Assembly: GCA_002503845.1 (NCBI GenBank)
Contig: DASO01000001.1
Span: 1 to 64,000, forward strand
Direction: 5' to 3'
Length of the DNA stretch: 64,000 nucleotides
Origin: Euryarchaeota archaeon UBA24
Lineage (GTDB): Archaea; Halobacteriota; Halobacteria; Halobacteriales; Hikarchaeaceae
Shown piece after piece: positions 17,462 to 25,295 of this stretch. Under the pieces are notes generated by a model that saw nothing but the letters and a program-made list of their open reading frames with translations, did not search any database and was not told the origin of the DNA. How positions within the stretch are numbered: the stretch's first letter is position 1; the number at the start of each line of letters is the position of its first letter. A program made the translations under genes and the position numbers.

Positions 17462-18652
17462 GTGCGCGTAGTTGTAAAATTTGGAGGAACTAGTGTAGCC
17501 ACCGGGGACCGCATCGAACGAGCAGCAACTTCTATAGAAAAACTAGTCAAAGACGGACACGAAGCAGTCGTAGTTGTAAGTGCAATGGGCTCTACCACGG
17601 ATGATTTATTTGATCAAATCACGTTTGAAGCAGACCCCCAAGACCAAGCAGAAATAGTCAGTATGGGGGAAAGAACCTCTGTGAGGATGTTAAAAGCTGC
17701 ACTAACATCTAAAGGTCTCAATTCCATCTTTTTAGAGCCCCAACACCCCCAGTGGCCGATCATCCTCGATGAAAATGGAACCGTTTCTGTAACTGAAACT
17801 ACATCCCGATCTGCCAAATTAGGAAACATACTCCACGACACGGTACCTGTAGTCACTGGATTCTTAGCTGAGGACACTTCTGGAAATGTAACAACTCTCG
17901 GGCGTGGAGGCAGCGACACGACCGCTGTCATGCTCGGCAATTATCTGCACGCAGATGAAGTTGTAATCGTCACCGACGTTTCTGGTGTGATGACAGGAGA
18001 CCCAAACGCCGTTGAAGGCGCTATGAATGTTGGAAAAATAAGTGTAGACGAACTACGCAGTCTATCTTTCCGTGGAGCCGAAGTCATAGCACCTTCTGCA
18101 CTTTCTTATAAAACTGAGGAATTTGGACTTAGGGTCCTCCATTACCAACACGACGGACTTCTAACTGGTGGGACTGACGTCACTGGGAAATTTCAAAATT
18201 TGATAGATATGCGCGAACGTGCCGTAACGGGAGTCACTGTTGCTGGAAGGGCTGTAAGAAACACACCCCACATCTTAAGAGATCTATCTGTTATTCTAGG
18301 AGATTCTAGTGTTAACATCCAAGCTGTGTCTAGTGGACTTGATAGTATCACTTTTTACGTTGATAATGTGGACGGGAAAGCCGTCGAATCCACTCTACAC
18401 ACCGCTGTGATCGATATACCAACTCTTTCTAGTGTAACCGCCGAATCTCCTATCGCAGTAATTAGAATTTCCGGCGGTGTTGTAACTGACCAAACCACTG
18501 TGTTGAGAGATCTTATGCTCACTCTATCAGAGCACAAGATACATCTAAATGATCTCATCACAAGTGCCACTTCTATAGGCGTTTTTGTTAATTGGAATCA
18601 ACGTAAAGACGCATTACGTGTGGTCCAACAATTGTTTGATAAAGCTGATTAA
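17462..18652 (+). CDS. lysC: Aspartate kinase
   Basis: 396 residues with a GTG start. The amino-acid kinase fold opens with VVKFGGTSVATGDRIERAA; TLGRGGSDTTAVMLGNYLHADEVVIVTDVSGVMTGDP carries the substrate and ATP motifs. Two ACT modules fill the C-terminal ~130 residues (GVTVAGRAVRNTP ... NIQAVSSG and AVIRISGG). It phosphorylates aspartate in the first step of lysine, threonine and methionine synthesis. The ACT pair indicates feedback inhibition by an end product such as lysine or threonine. It is followed closely by the convergent purO gene. Confidence 0.94.
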   Translation: MRVVVKFGGTSVATGDRIERAATSIEKLVKDGHEAVVVVSAMGSTTDDLFDQITFEADPQDQAEIVSMGERTSVRMLKAALTSKGLNSIFLEPQHPQWPIILDENGTVSVTETTSRSAKLGNILHDTVPVVTGFLAEDTSGNVTTLGRGGSDTTAVMLGNYLHADEVVIVTDVSGVMTGDPNAVEGAMNVGKISVDELRSLSFRGAEVIAPSALSYKTEEFGLRVLHYQHDGLLTGGTDVTGKFQNLIDMRERAVTGVTVAGRAVRNTPHILRDLSVILGDSSVNIQAVSSGLDSITFYVDNVDGKAVESTLHTAVIDIPTLSSVTAESPIAVIRISGGVVTDQTTVLRDLMLTLSEHKIHLNDLITSATSIGVFVNWNQRKDALRVVQQLFDKAD

Positions 18653-18653
18653 A

Positions 18654-19220
18654 TTATTTATTATCCAAACTAAATTCTACAAATTCCCCCTTTACCACTC
18701 CAAATGCACATATTGAATGCTCAAACCCCATCTCATACATTCGATCAATAACCTCCCTCCCCGATTGTGGTTTGAAATTAAATACCTCTGGGCTATTTTT
18801 TTCATAAGTTGAAACAAACATAGGATCTATCACTTTTTGTACTTCAATTCCATCCTTCCTGATGATCCCGATGAACGATTCTTTCCCCACAATCCCTGCA
18901 ATCCTTGGGGTGTCGTATTCATCCTTCTCATATCCTGACACAACTAACCCTTCTGTCAATGCATCTTTTGAATTTCTTTTCAACACGAGCTGCTCCACTA
19001 TTTGGTCTACGTGGTCTCCATTTCCAATCACAACACAGTCTCCCTCCACCCTAGCACAATTATATGCAACATATGGATTTTCTGTCTCTTGAGCCTCTGG
19101 TTTAAGTTCAATACTCAAGCATTCTTGCCTTTCCACCACACACCGATCTGGGAAAGAACGTGAACAAACACAATATCCTCCAAAATTTTCACCAACAACA
19201 ATAAAACGCCCTACATACAT
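18654..19220 (-). CDS. purO: Archaeal IMP cyclohydrolase PurO
   Basis: 188 residues, beginning MYVGRFIVVGENFGGYCVCSR as in the PurO family and close to its usual length of about 200. The Ntn-hydrolase-like fold closes the ring of FAICAR to give IMP, the last step of purine synthesis in many archaea that lack bacterial PurH. Motifs such as RSFPDR, ENPYVAYNCARV and GNGDHVDQI are visible. It stands alone on the minus strand, two bases from the lysC stop. Confidence 0.9.
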   Translation of the reverse strand: MYVGRFIVVGENFGGYCVCSRSFPDRCVVERQECLSIELKPEAQETENPYVAYNCARVEGDCVVIGNGDHVDQIVEQLVLKRNSKDALTEGLVVSGYEKDEYDTPRIAGIVGKESFIGIIRKDGIEVQKVIDPMFVSTYEKNSPEVFNFKPQSGREVIDRMYEMGFEHSICAFGVVKGEFVEFSLDNK

Positions 19221-19320
19221 ATTTTACAATCAACTATATTGCTGCATGTATGTATCGATCCGCTTGCACACAATCAACAAAAAACTTTTAACATGAATCA
19301 GATCCAACCCATTTTTGAAT

Positions 19321-19393
19321 AGTCCCATGGGGTAGTGGCCAATCCTGTCGCGTTCTGGGCGCGACGACCCCGGTTCGAATCCGGGTGGGACTA
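19321..19393 (+). tRNA. tRNA-Gln (CTG)
   Basis: The acceptor AGTCCCA pairs fully with TGGGACT, discriminator A. The anticodon stem TCGCG/CGCGA encloses loop TTCTGGG, giving anticodon CTG for glutamine. The T arm is CCCGG-TTCGAAT-CCGGG. No intron. A TATA-like CTTTTAA lies about 32 bases upstream. The isoacceptor reading CAA is not in this window. Confidence 0.96.
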
Positions 19394-19453
19394 CATCTTT
19401 ATCTTTACCCTTGCATCGGCAGCTTAATAGATCGCCCCTTGAATTATAATCAC

Positions 19454-20857
19454 ATGTCCGTAGATTTAGTTATTAAAAACGGAACAATTCACACTTCTAG
19501 TAATAGTTATGCGGCAGATATAGCTATTAAAGATGGAATAATTGTCCACATTGGGACTTCTGCAACTACTCCCTCCGCAACCGAAACAATAGATGCCACT
19601 GGGAAAGAAATTCTACCAGGGTTGGTCAATCAACATGTCCATTTCAGAGAACCTGGGCAAACACATAAAGAGGATTTCGAAAAAGGGTCCCAAGCGGCAG
19701 CAGCAGGTGGCTACACCATGTATATGGACATGCCAAATTGCACACCTATAACAAACACACTCGAACGTTACCAAGATAAAGTTGCTCTTGCATCTGAAAA
19801 ATCTTTAATTGACCATAATAGCTGGGCAGGGGCAACAGATCCCGATGAAGTTGTTAAGATTTACAATAATACTGGAAATATAGGCTTTAAGATATTCATG
19901 CATCGCCACCCCGAAGTAGAATATCCATATGTCCCAGAACTAGCTGTTTACGAAACCAACCGGCTATATAATATTTTTGACGCCATCGCAAAAATGGATA
20001 AGAATATCCCGATATCTATCCACCCATCCGATGTACCGTTGGCAGATGAGCTTTTTTACCGTCTCAAAGCCATGGGGGCTGACGATTATTCGGCATTGCG
20101 TGAAGGAAAGGACGGCATGAACATGACACTAGGGTGTTTTGAAGCCGCATTCCTCGCCCACATAACTGGATTAAAACATCTAAATATTCTCCATTTAGGT
20201 TTCAATGAAATAACACCAAAACCCCACCTAGATTTTGAAAACCGTGTCACACTAGTCGATCTTGTAAGAAAACTTAAAAGCTGGGGCTGGGACTTACACG
20301 GAGAAGCAGAAGCATCCACATTCCTCCAACGAGATTCCAACATTAATTGGAAACGAAGATGGTATACACCAGATCATGAAAAACTCTGGAAAGCCCTGGA
20401 CGACGAAGTTTTTGATTTAATGTTAATCGAACATGCTCCACAGTTAGAAGAGGAAGCAAACAAACCGGATGTCTGGGATGCTGCTTCTGGACTTTTAGGG
20501 GCGCAGGACTTTTTACCGCTTATTCTAACAGAGGTCAACAACGGTAGATTGACGATAAACAAATTGGTAAAAATGACCTCTGAAAACCCTGCAAAATTTC
20601 TGGGAATATATCCTAAAAAAGGAGCAATACAAGTAGGCTCTGACGCAGATATAACTCTAGTAGATTTAAACAGAAAATCTGTTATAGACGAATCCAAAAC
20701 CTTTGCCAAAGCTGGATGGTCTAGCTTTGATGGTTATGATGTAATCGGCGTCCCAACACAAACTATAGTTCGAGGAACTGTTGTTTACGACGAAGGTGAA
20801 ATAACCGCCGATCCTGGATACGGAAAATATGTAGATAAAAACGAGTATTTCCATTGA
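19454..20857 (+). CDS. Dihydroorotase-like cyclic amidohydrolase
   Basis: 467 residues from ATG 19454. The frame is open further upstream but runs into tRNA-Gln, so the later start is preferred. It is an amidohydrolase-superfamily barrel: HVHFREPGQTHKED (first metal ligands), GFKIFMHRHPE (carbamylated lysine), SIHPSD and ILHLGF (histidine ligands), then GSDADITLVD in the C-terminal composite domain. The usual dihydroorotase motif TDHAPH reads IEHAPQ here, with the catalytic aspartate replaced by glutamate. It may be a divergent dihydroorotase for pyrimidine synthesis, or a hydantoinase- or allantoinase-like enzyme opening another cyclic amide. Confidence 0.7.
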   Translation: MSVDLVIKNGTIHTSSNSYAADIAIKDGIIVHIGTSATTPSATETIDATGKEILPGLVNQHVHFREPGQTHKEDFEKGSQAAAAGGYTMYMDMPNCTPITNTLERYQDKVALASEKSLIDHNSWAGATDPDEVVKIYNNTGNIGFKIFMHRHPEVEYPYVPELAVYETNRLYNIFDAIAKMDKNIPISIHPSDVPLADELFYRLKAMGADDYSALREGKDGMNMTLGCFEAAFLAHITGLKHLNILHLGFNEITPKPHLDFENRVTLVDLVRKLKSWGWDLHGEAEASTFLQRDSNINWKRRWYTPDHEKLWKALDDEVFDLMLIEHAPQLEEEANKPDVWDAASGLLGAQDFLPLILTEVNNGRLTINKLVKMTSENPAKFLGIYPKKGAIQVGSDADITLVDLNRKSVIDESKTFAKAGWSSFDGYDVIGVPTQTIVRGTVVYDEGEITADPGYGKYVDKNEYFH

Positions 20858-20863
20858 TTCATT

Positions 20864-21775
20864 TTATGACTCTTCAATAATTTTTAATCCTTCATATTTC
20901 AAATGTTCTTCAAACCATTCCACTATTTGCGGTCCAACTGACTCAATATATTTTCCATAAGCTGCGTAATGCGAAGTCCCTCTCTGAATTATGATTTTTT
21001 TAGGAGATGAGGCCTTTTCATACAGTCGAATAGTTTGACGTTCGGGTGTTGTGTCGTCATTTTCAACACAAATAAATAAAACCCCTCCTTCTATTTGTCC
21101 AACAACATCTTCTGGGCAATATTCTATTATGGCTTCTGCACAAGATAACGGCAATTCTTGTGGTATCTTTGTGTCCACATCACTTTTCACACTTGTCGTC
21201 ATTCTTTCAGGCGTTGGGATCTGTAGCCCCTCCAATCCCCTAGATGGTATCATTTTACTTTTCCCAGTAAGGGCACGCTGTTTACGATCCTCTTCCAGTG
21301 CATCAAGCAAACCAAGCCATTCATATTCTCTGCGCATACCCCTTACCCATTCCGCCCCATCTGCAACAGCATTGTTGGCTACCATACATTGTACTCGTTT
21401 ATCCCGTGCAGCAGCAACAACCGCATTCCCGCCACCCGTACCACCTGAGCCAAATAAACCAATCCGGTTATTGTCCACTTCATCCCTAGTTTCAATATAA
21501 CTAACCGCATTTCGTATATCTGCTATCTGACGCTCTGGATATAGGACTGAATCCCCTTCACTATCTCCAAACCCTCTATAATCAAAAACCAATACCACAA
21601 AACCAGCATCTATCAATAAATCATGATATTGTTTGTATAATTTGCCACCTTTTAATCCCAAAAAACCTGGTCCCTGAACGATCCCTGGGGCGGGTCCATC
21701 CATTTTATCTGGTAATCTAAGTATACCTGCAATCTTTTCCCCCTCGCTATAGAACGTAACATTTTCTTCTATCAT
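20864..21775 (-). CDS. Alpha/beta hydrolase with Thr at the nucleophile position
   Basis: 303 residues of the dienelactone-hydrolase/X-Pro-peptidase-like alpha/beta fold. The strand before the nucleophile (FVVLVFDYRGFGDSEGD) and the later acid and base (ICVENDDTTPERQ; RGTSHYAAYG) are clear. The elbow reads GLFGSGGTGGGNA where relatives have GSSYSGG, so the nucleophile position holds threonine. A lid of about 70 residues (REYEWLGLLDALEEDR ... ) sits between them. The substrate is unknown. It lies tail-to-tail with the amidohydrolase gene, which may point to a shared catabolic role. Confidence 0.75.
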   Translation of the reverse strand: MIEENVTFYSEGEKIAGILRLPDKMDGPAPGIVQGPGFLGLKGGKLYKQYHDLLIDAGFVVLVFDYRGFGDSEGDSVLYPERQIADIRNAVSYIETRDEVDNNRIGLFGSGGTGGGNAVVAAARDKRVQCMVANNAVADGAEWVRGMRREYEWLGLLDALEEDRKQRALTGKSKMIPSRGLEGLQIPTPERMTTSVKSDVDTKIPQELPLSCAEAIIEYCPEDVVGQIEGGVLFICVENDDTTPERQTIRLYEKASSPKKIIIQRGTSHYAAYGKYIESVGPQIVEWFEEHLKYEGLKIIEES

Positions 21776-21880
21776 TCTTAATTATTATAACCACCGTCGA
21801 TTGTTAAAACAATCGCTATTTCTCTGTGTATATACTAGCAACAATCTAGCTTTTGTCCATCCCCATTCAATAGACCGTGT

Positions 21881-22162
21881 ATGCCTACTAGAAATATAGC
21901 AGTCGTTGTACACATTAAAAGTAATTTTGAAAGCTGGGAAAAATTAATGTTGTCTAGTCTTGATAATCAAGACGCGGTCAATTCTGGAAAACAAATCTAC
22001 GCAAAAGTAAACGATAAAAAAGCGATTCTAATACGATATGATATGGATATGGAAGAAATGGCCGCACGTGCTGGAAATACAGATTTTGAAAAACTAATTG
22101 AAAACGACGTTGAGCGTCACGAATTCTACACCTTAGAAGAACTGAAACCCCCTTCCAATTAA
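21881..22162 (+). CDS. Small conserved-looking protein, possible dimeric alpha/beta barrel
   Basis: 93 residues, no family recognised with certainty. The pattern of a hydrophobic strand (NIAVVVHIKS), then a helix with tryptophan (FESWEKLMLSSL), further strands (KQIYAKVNDKKAILIRYDM) and a second helix (MEEMAARAGNTDFEKLIEND) resembles ferredoxin-like antibiotic-monooxygenase/DUF3764 barrels that work as dimers. It lies between the divergent alpha/beta hydrolase and convergent LLM oxidoreductase genes, so a link with these enzymes is possible but unproven. Confidence 0.55.
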   Translation: MPTRNIAVVVHIKSNFESWEKLMLSSLDNQDAVNSGKQIYAKVNDKKAILIRYDMDMEEMAARAGNTDFEKLIENDVERHEFYTLEELKPPSN

Positions 22163-22170
22163 TCTCTTAC

Positions 22171-23157
22171 TTACCTCGGGCAGTTAGGGAGTATATCTTG
22201 CCCTAGTAAGTCCAAACAATAGTCCCAATCATCAAATCTCATCCGTAGGTCGAACACAAGATGATTAAGCCCACTTTGAACAAATTTCTCTACACCCTCT
22301 ACTATGTCTTCCGGCGTACCTGCTAATAATACTCCATCAAGATCTTCAACTTTAGTAAATTTCCCACCTTCTGGTTTGACCCATTTATCTCTTTTATTAG
22401 ATGAATCTAGAAGTCCTTGAACATTTGCAGAATCAAGTGCTTTCTGTCGGTCCTCATCTGGACTTGTAATCGGAATCGCACCCACCGTTGGCCGTGGTCT
22501 TCCATGTTCTTTTGCTTCTCTTTCGAGCTTTTTAATGGCTTTTACAAAAGTTGGCATATTAATCCTACCTGGGAGCCACCCATCACAGAATTCGGCCGCC
22601 CAAGAAACAGCTAACGGCGTCGAACCCCCATACCATATGGGAATGTCACTAACTGGCCGAGGCCGAACCCATACATCCTCAAATGAAAATACATCTCCAT
22701 CATGACTAAAGACATCTTCAGTCCATGCAGCTCTCAATATGTCTACATTTTCCCGCACAACCCCTGTTCTATTCTCATAACCCTCTGGAAAACCAATGGC
22801 GTCGAATTCATGTTTAAAGTTTCCTGCACCAAGGCCGCAAATTGCCCTACCATTTGACATCCAATCTAAACTCGCAAATTGATGTGCAAGATGTAGAGGG
22901 TGCCTTAGCGGTATCACTACACCAGTTCCAAGTTCAATCTTTTTTGTAACAGTTGCCAATCCAGCTAATACGGCAAATGTATCCACGTGTGTCTTGTCTG
23001 CACCTTCCATGCCATGTGGCTGAAATATCAAATGGTCTCTAATCCATACAGAGTCAAGCCCATACTTCTCCGCTTTTATCGTCCCCTCGACTAATTTTTC
23101 TACCGATGCATGTTCACCAAAATTAGGAAGTAATATCCCATATTTTTGTTTCTCCAT
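22171..23157 (-). CDS. LLM-class F420/FMN-dependent oxidoreductase
   Basis: 328 residues of the bacterial luciferase-like TIM barrel. Visible hallmarks include YGILLPNFGEHASVEKLVEG, a long loop with DSVWIRDHL, TKKIELGTGVVIPLRHPLHLAHQFASLDWMSNGRAICGLGAG, and DIPIWYGGSTPLAVSWAAEFCDGWLP. In archaea these enzymes generally use coenzyme F420 and carry out hydride transfer or oxygenation of small organics. The substrate is unknown; nearby amidohydrolase and alpha/beta hydrolase genes suggest catabolism. It stands between the 93-residue gene and the CBS-domain membrane protein. Confidence 0.85.
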   Translation of the reverse strand: MEKQKYGILLPNFGEHASVEKLVEGTIKAEKYGLDSVWIRDHLIFQPHGMEGADKTHVDTFAVLAGLATVTKKIELGTGVVIPLRHPLHLAHQFASLDWMSNGRAICGLGAGNFKHEFDAIGFPEGYENRTGVVRENVDILRAAWTEDVFSHDGDVFSFEDVWVRPRPVSDIPIWYGGSTPLAVSWAAEFCDGWLPGRINMPTFVKAIKKLEREAKEHGRPRPTVGAIPITSPDEDRQKALDSANVQGLLDSSNKRDKWVKPEGGKFTKVEDLDGVLLAGTPEDIVEGVEKFVQSGLNHLVFDLRMRFDDWDYCLDLLGQDILPNCPR

Positions 23158-23212
23158 ATTATTACATCTCCCACAACTGTAATTAATTTGTTGAAGTTCC
23201 CCGTTTGGGGTA

Positions 23213-24544
23213 TTATTCTTCTTCTGGAAGCGTTATTAACACCTTTAAAATGCGCGTGTTGTTGACCTCCTTTACTGCAATGTTAATATCCTCATATATG
23301 ATGGATTCATTCTCCTCTACTATCCTTCCCGCCTGATCTAAAATAAATCCCGCAATTGTTTCAAACTCATTTCCTTCTGGAAGCTCAATCCCCAACACAG
23401 AATTTATTTCATCTATATTGACATCTCCTCTTACTGCGATAACATTCGAAGATATGTGCTCTATTGGGACCTGTTCTTCACTTTCAAGAATTTCCCCAAC
23501 AATTTCTTCGAGTATGTCTTCCAATGTGATTAAACCCTCTGCGGTGCCAAACTCATCCACCACGATTACCATCCCCAACCTCTGATTCTGCATTTCTTCC
23601 AATAATTCATCAATCTTTTTAGACTCGGGTACATGCATTGTAGGTTCTAAAATGCTTTTCAATGATGTTTCAGCCCCCTTTGATTTACTTTCTCGCAGCA
23701 AATTTCCTATTGTAACTACCCCTAGTATTTTGTCCAAATTATCACTATAAACTGGAAGGCACATATGGCCAGATCCCACACAAATATTTATTGCATCTGA
23801 TACACTCGATCCCACAGAAACGGCGTCGATATCTAATCTGGGAGTCATAATCTCTTTAGCTATTGTTGTATCAAGATCAAATATACCTTGTAACATTTCA
23901 AGCTCTTCTTCTTCTATCACACCTTCCACTTTCCCTACTTCTAATATATCTTGAATTTCATCTCGAGTAACATAGGGGCTCTGTATAACTGCATCTGAAT
24001 CTTCTTTTGTGATTATTTGAGCCAATCTGATAAAAATAAACACAACGGGGGCAAACACCGATTCAAAAACATCTACCACACGAGCAATCTTAACTGACCA
24101 CGATTCTGGATTTTTTATGGCGTATGATTTGGGAATTATTTCTCCAAAAACCAATACCAGTATTGTGATGGTAAATGTGGCCAATGCAATTGCAATTCCC
24201 TCTGTAAAATAAAGTGCCAAAACACTCGTAGTTACAGAAGCCATTGCAATATTTACTATATTATTTCCTACAAGTAGTGTTACCAACAAATTTTGCGGAC
24301 GTTCTCGGAGCCCTATCACTACTTTTGCGTTTGGAACATCTTCCGTTGCCATCGCATCAATCCGATGTTTTGAAAGAGAAAACATGGCTATTTCTGCAGA
24401 AGAGAAAAACGCAGACAGTCCTAGTAAAACCAGTATCAAAATTATAAATACTATTATCGCCAGCGAATTTGCAGGGACTATCTCCCTCGCACTTTCCAAT
24501 ATTGACAGCCCATAAATCCAAGCGGACATTCGATTCCATCCCAT
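23213..24544 (-). CDS. CNNM/HlyC-CorC-type membrane protein with CBS pair
   Basis: 443 residues. An N-terminal DUF21/CNNM membrane domain (about 25-200) has four hydrophobic helices and the motif LGLSAFFSSAEIAMFSLSKHRI. A CBS pair follows (about 225-345; IMTPRLDIDAVSV and LGMVIVVDEFGTAEGLITLEDILEEIVGEI), and a CorC/HlyC C-terminal domain ends the protein (VIAVRGDVNIDEINSVLGIELPEG). The family is linked to Mg2+ or Co2+ export, with CBS domains sensing adenosine nucleotides. Older annotations call it hemolysin, which is misleading. The start may be Met 1 or Met 6 (24529). Confidence 0.87.
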   Translation of the reverse strand: MGWNRMSAWIYGLSILESAREIVPANSLAIIVFIILILVLLGLSAFFSSAEIAMFSLSKHRIDAMATEDVPNAKVVIGLRERPQNLLVTLLVGNNIVNIAMASVTTSVLALYFTEGIAIALATFTITILVLVFGEIIPKSYAIKNPESWSVKIARVVDVFESVFAPVVFIFIRLAQIITKEDSDAVIQSPYVTRDEIQDILEVGKVEGVIEEEELEMLQGIFDLDTTIAKEIMTPRLDIDAVSVGSSVSDAINICVGSGHMCLPVYSDNLDKILGVVTIGNLLRESKSKGAETSLKSILEPTMHVPESKKIDELLEEMQNQRLGMVIVVDEFGTAEGLITLEDILEEIVGEILESEEQVPIEHISSNVIAVRGDVNIDEINSVLGIELPEGNEFETIAGFILDQAGRIVEENESIIYEDINIAVKEVNNTRILKVLITLPEEE

Positions 24545-24642
24545 TTACACTTTAAGATCTCTTAAAAGTTCCTTTGATCCCCTCTAATCTGTAAAATTAA
24601 ATATATTCAAATCACATATCCTTGTAATCAACAACAATTAAG

Positions 24643-25236
24643 ATGAATCATATACAAAATGCTGCAATATCAATAAACTCTGGACATTTGATAGTCTACC
24701 CCACCGAAACCACCTATGCACTAGGTGCAAACCCACTGAATCCCCTGGCAATCGAAAAATTATTTCTCGCTAAAAAAAGAGACCAGAAAAATCCCCTCTC
24801 GATAGCATTTCCCACTCTCACAGATGCATCTTCTTATGTACACCTCTCTGCCAAAACCAAATCTTTCGCACATCAATTTCTCCCCGGGCCTGTAACCATT
24901 TTATGTAAGCCAACCAACTCACAACTCAAACCCATAACTAAAAGTGGAAAGGTAGGCATCCGGATACCTGACCATCCCCTCGCATTAGATTTATTAGAAA
25001 AATCAAATCCCATAACCGCAACAAGTGCCAATATTAGTGGAAAACCCGGAGCATGCAGTATATCTGAGATAGACTCCGAATTATTATCTTCCATTTCCGC
25101 TATAATAGATGGAAAACAAACACCTGGTGGCAAAAGCACCGTGGTGGACATAGACGAGTCAACCATCATCCGAAAAGGGTCTCAATATGGGGAAATAAAA
25201 GCATGGCTAGGAAATTATCCATCAACTTCTTTCTGA
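24643..25236 (+). CDS. L-threonylcarbamoyladenylate synthase (Sua5/YrdC domain)
   Basis: 197 residues, a single YrdC domain without the C-terminal Sua5 domain. Motifs: YPTETTYALGANPLNPLAIEKLFLAKKRDQKNPLSIAF, LPGPVTILCKP, GKVGIRIPDHP and TATSANISGKPG. It makes threonylcarbamoyl-AMP from threonine, bicarbonate and ATP, which the KEOPS complex then transfers to A37 of ANN-decoding tRNAs to form t6A. No KEOPS subunit gene is in the window. It precedes the membrane Fe-S reductase gene by 59 bases on the same strand. Confidence 0.92.
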   Translation: MNHIQNAAISINSGHLIVYPTETTYALGANPLNPLAIEKLFLAKKRDQKNPLSIAFPTLTDASSYVHLSAKTKSFAHQFLPGPVTILCKPTNSQLKPITKSGKVGIRIPDHPLALDLLEKSNPITATSANISGKPGACSISEIDSELLSSISAIIDGKQTPGGKSTVVDIDESTIIRKGSQYGEIKAWLGNYPSTSF

Positions 25237-25295
25237 ATAAAACTTAACTTTTAATAACTATAAGTCCAATCAACTATATCCAATAGTGATACTTT

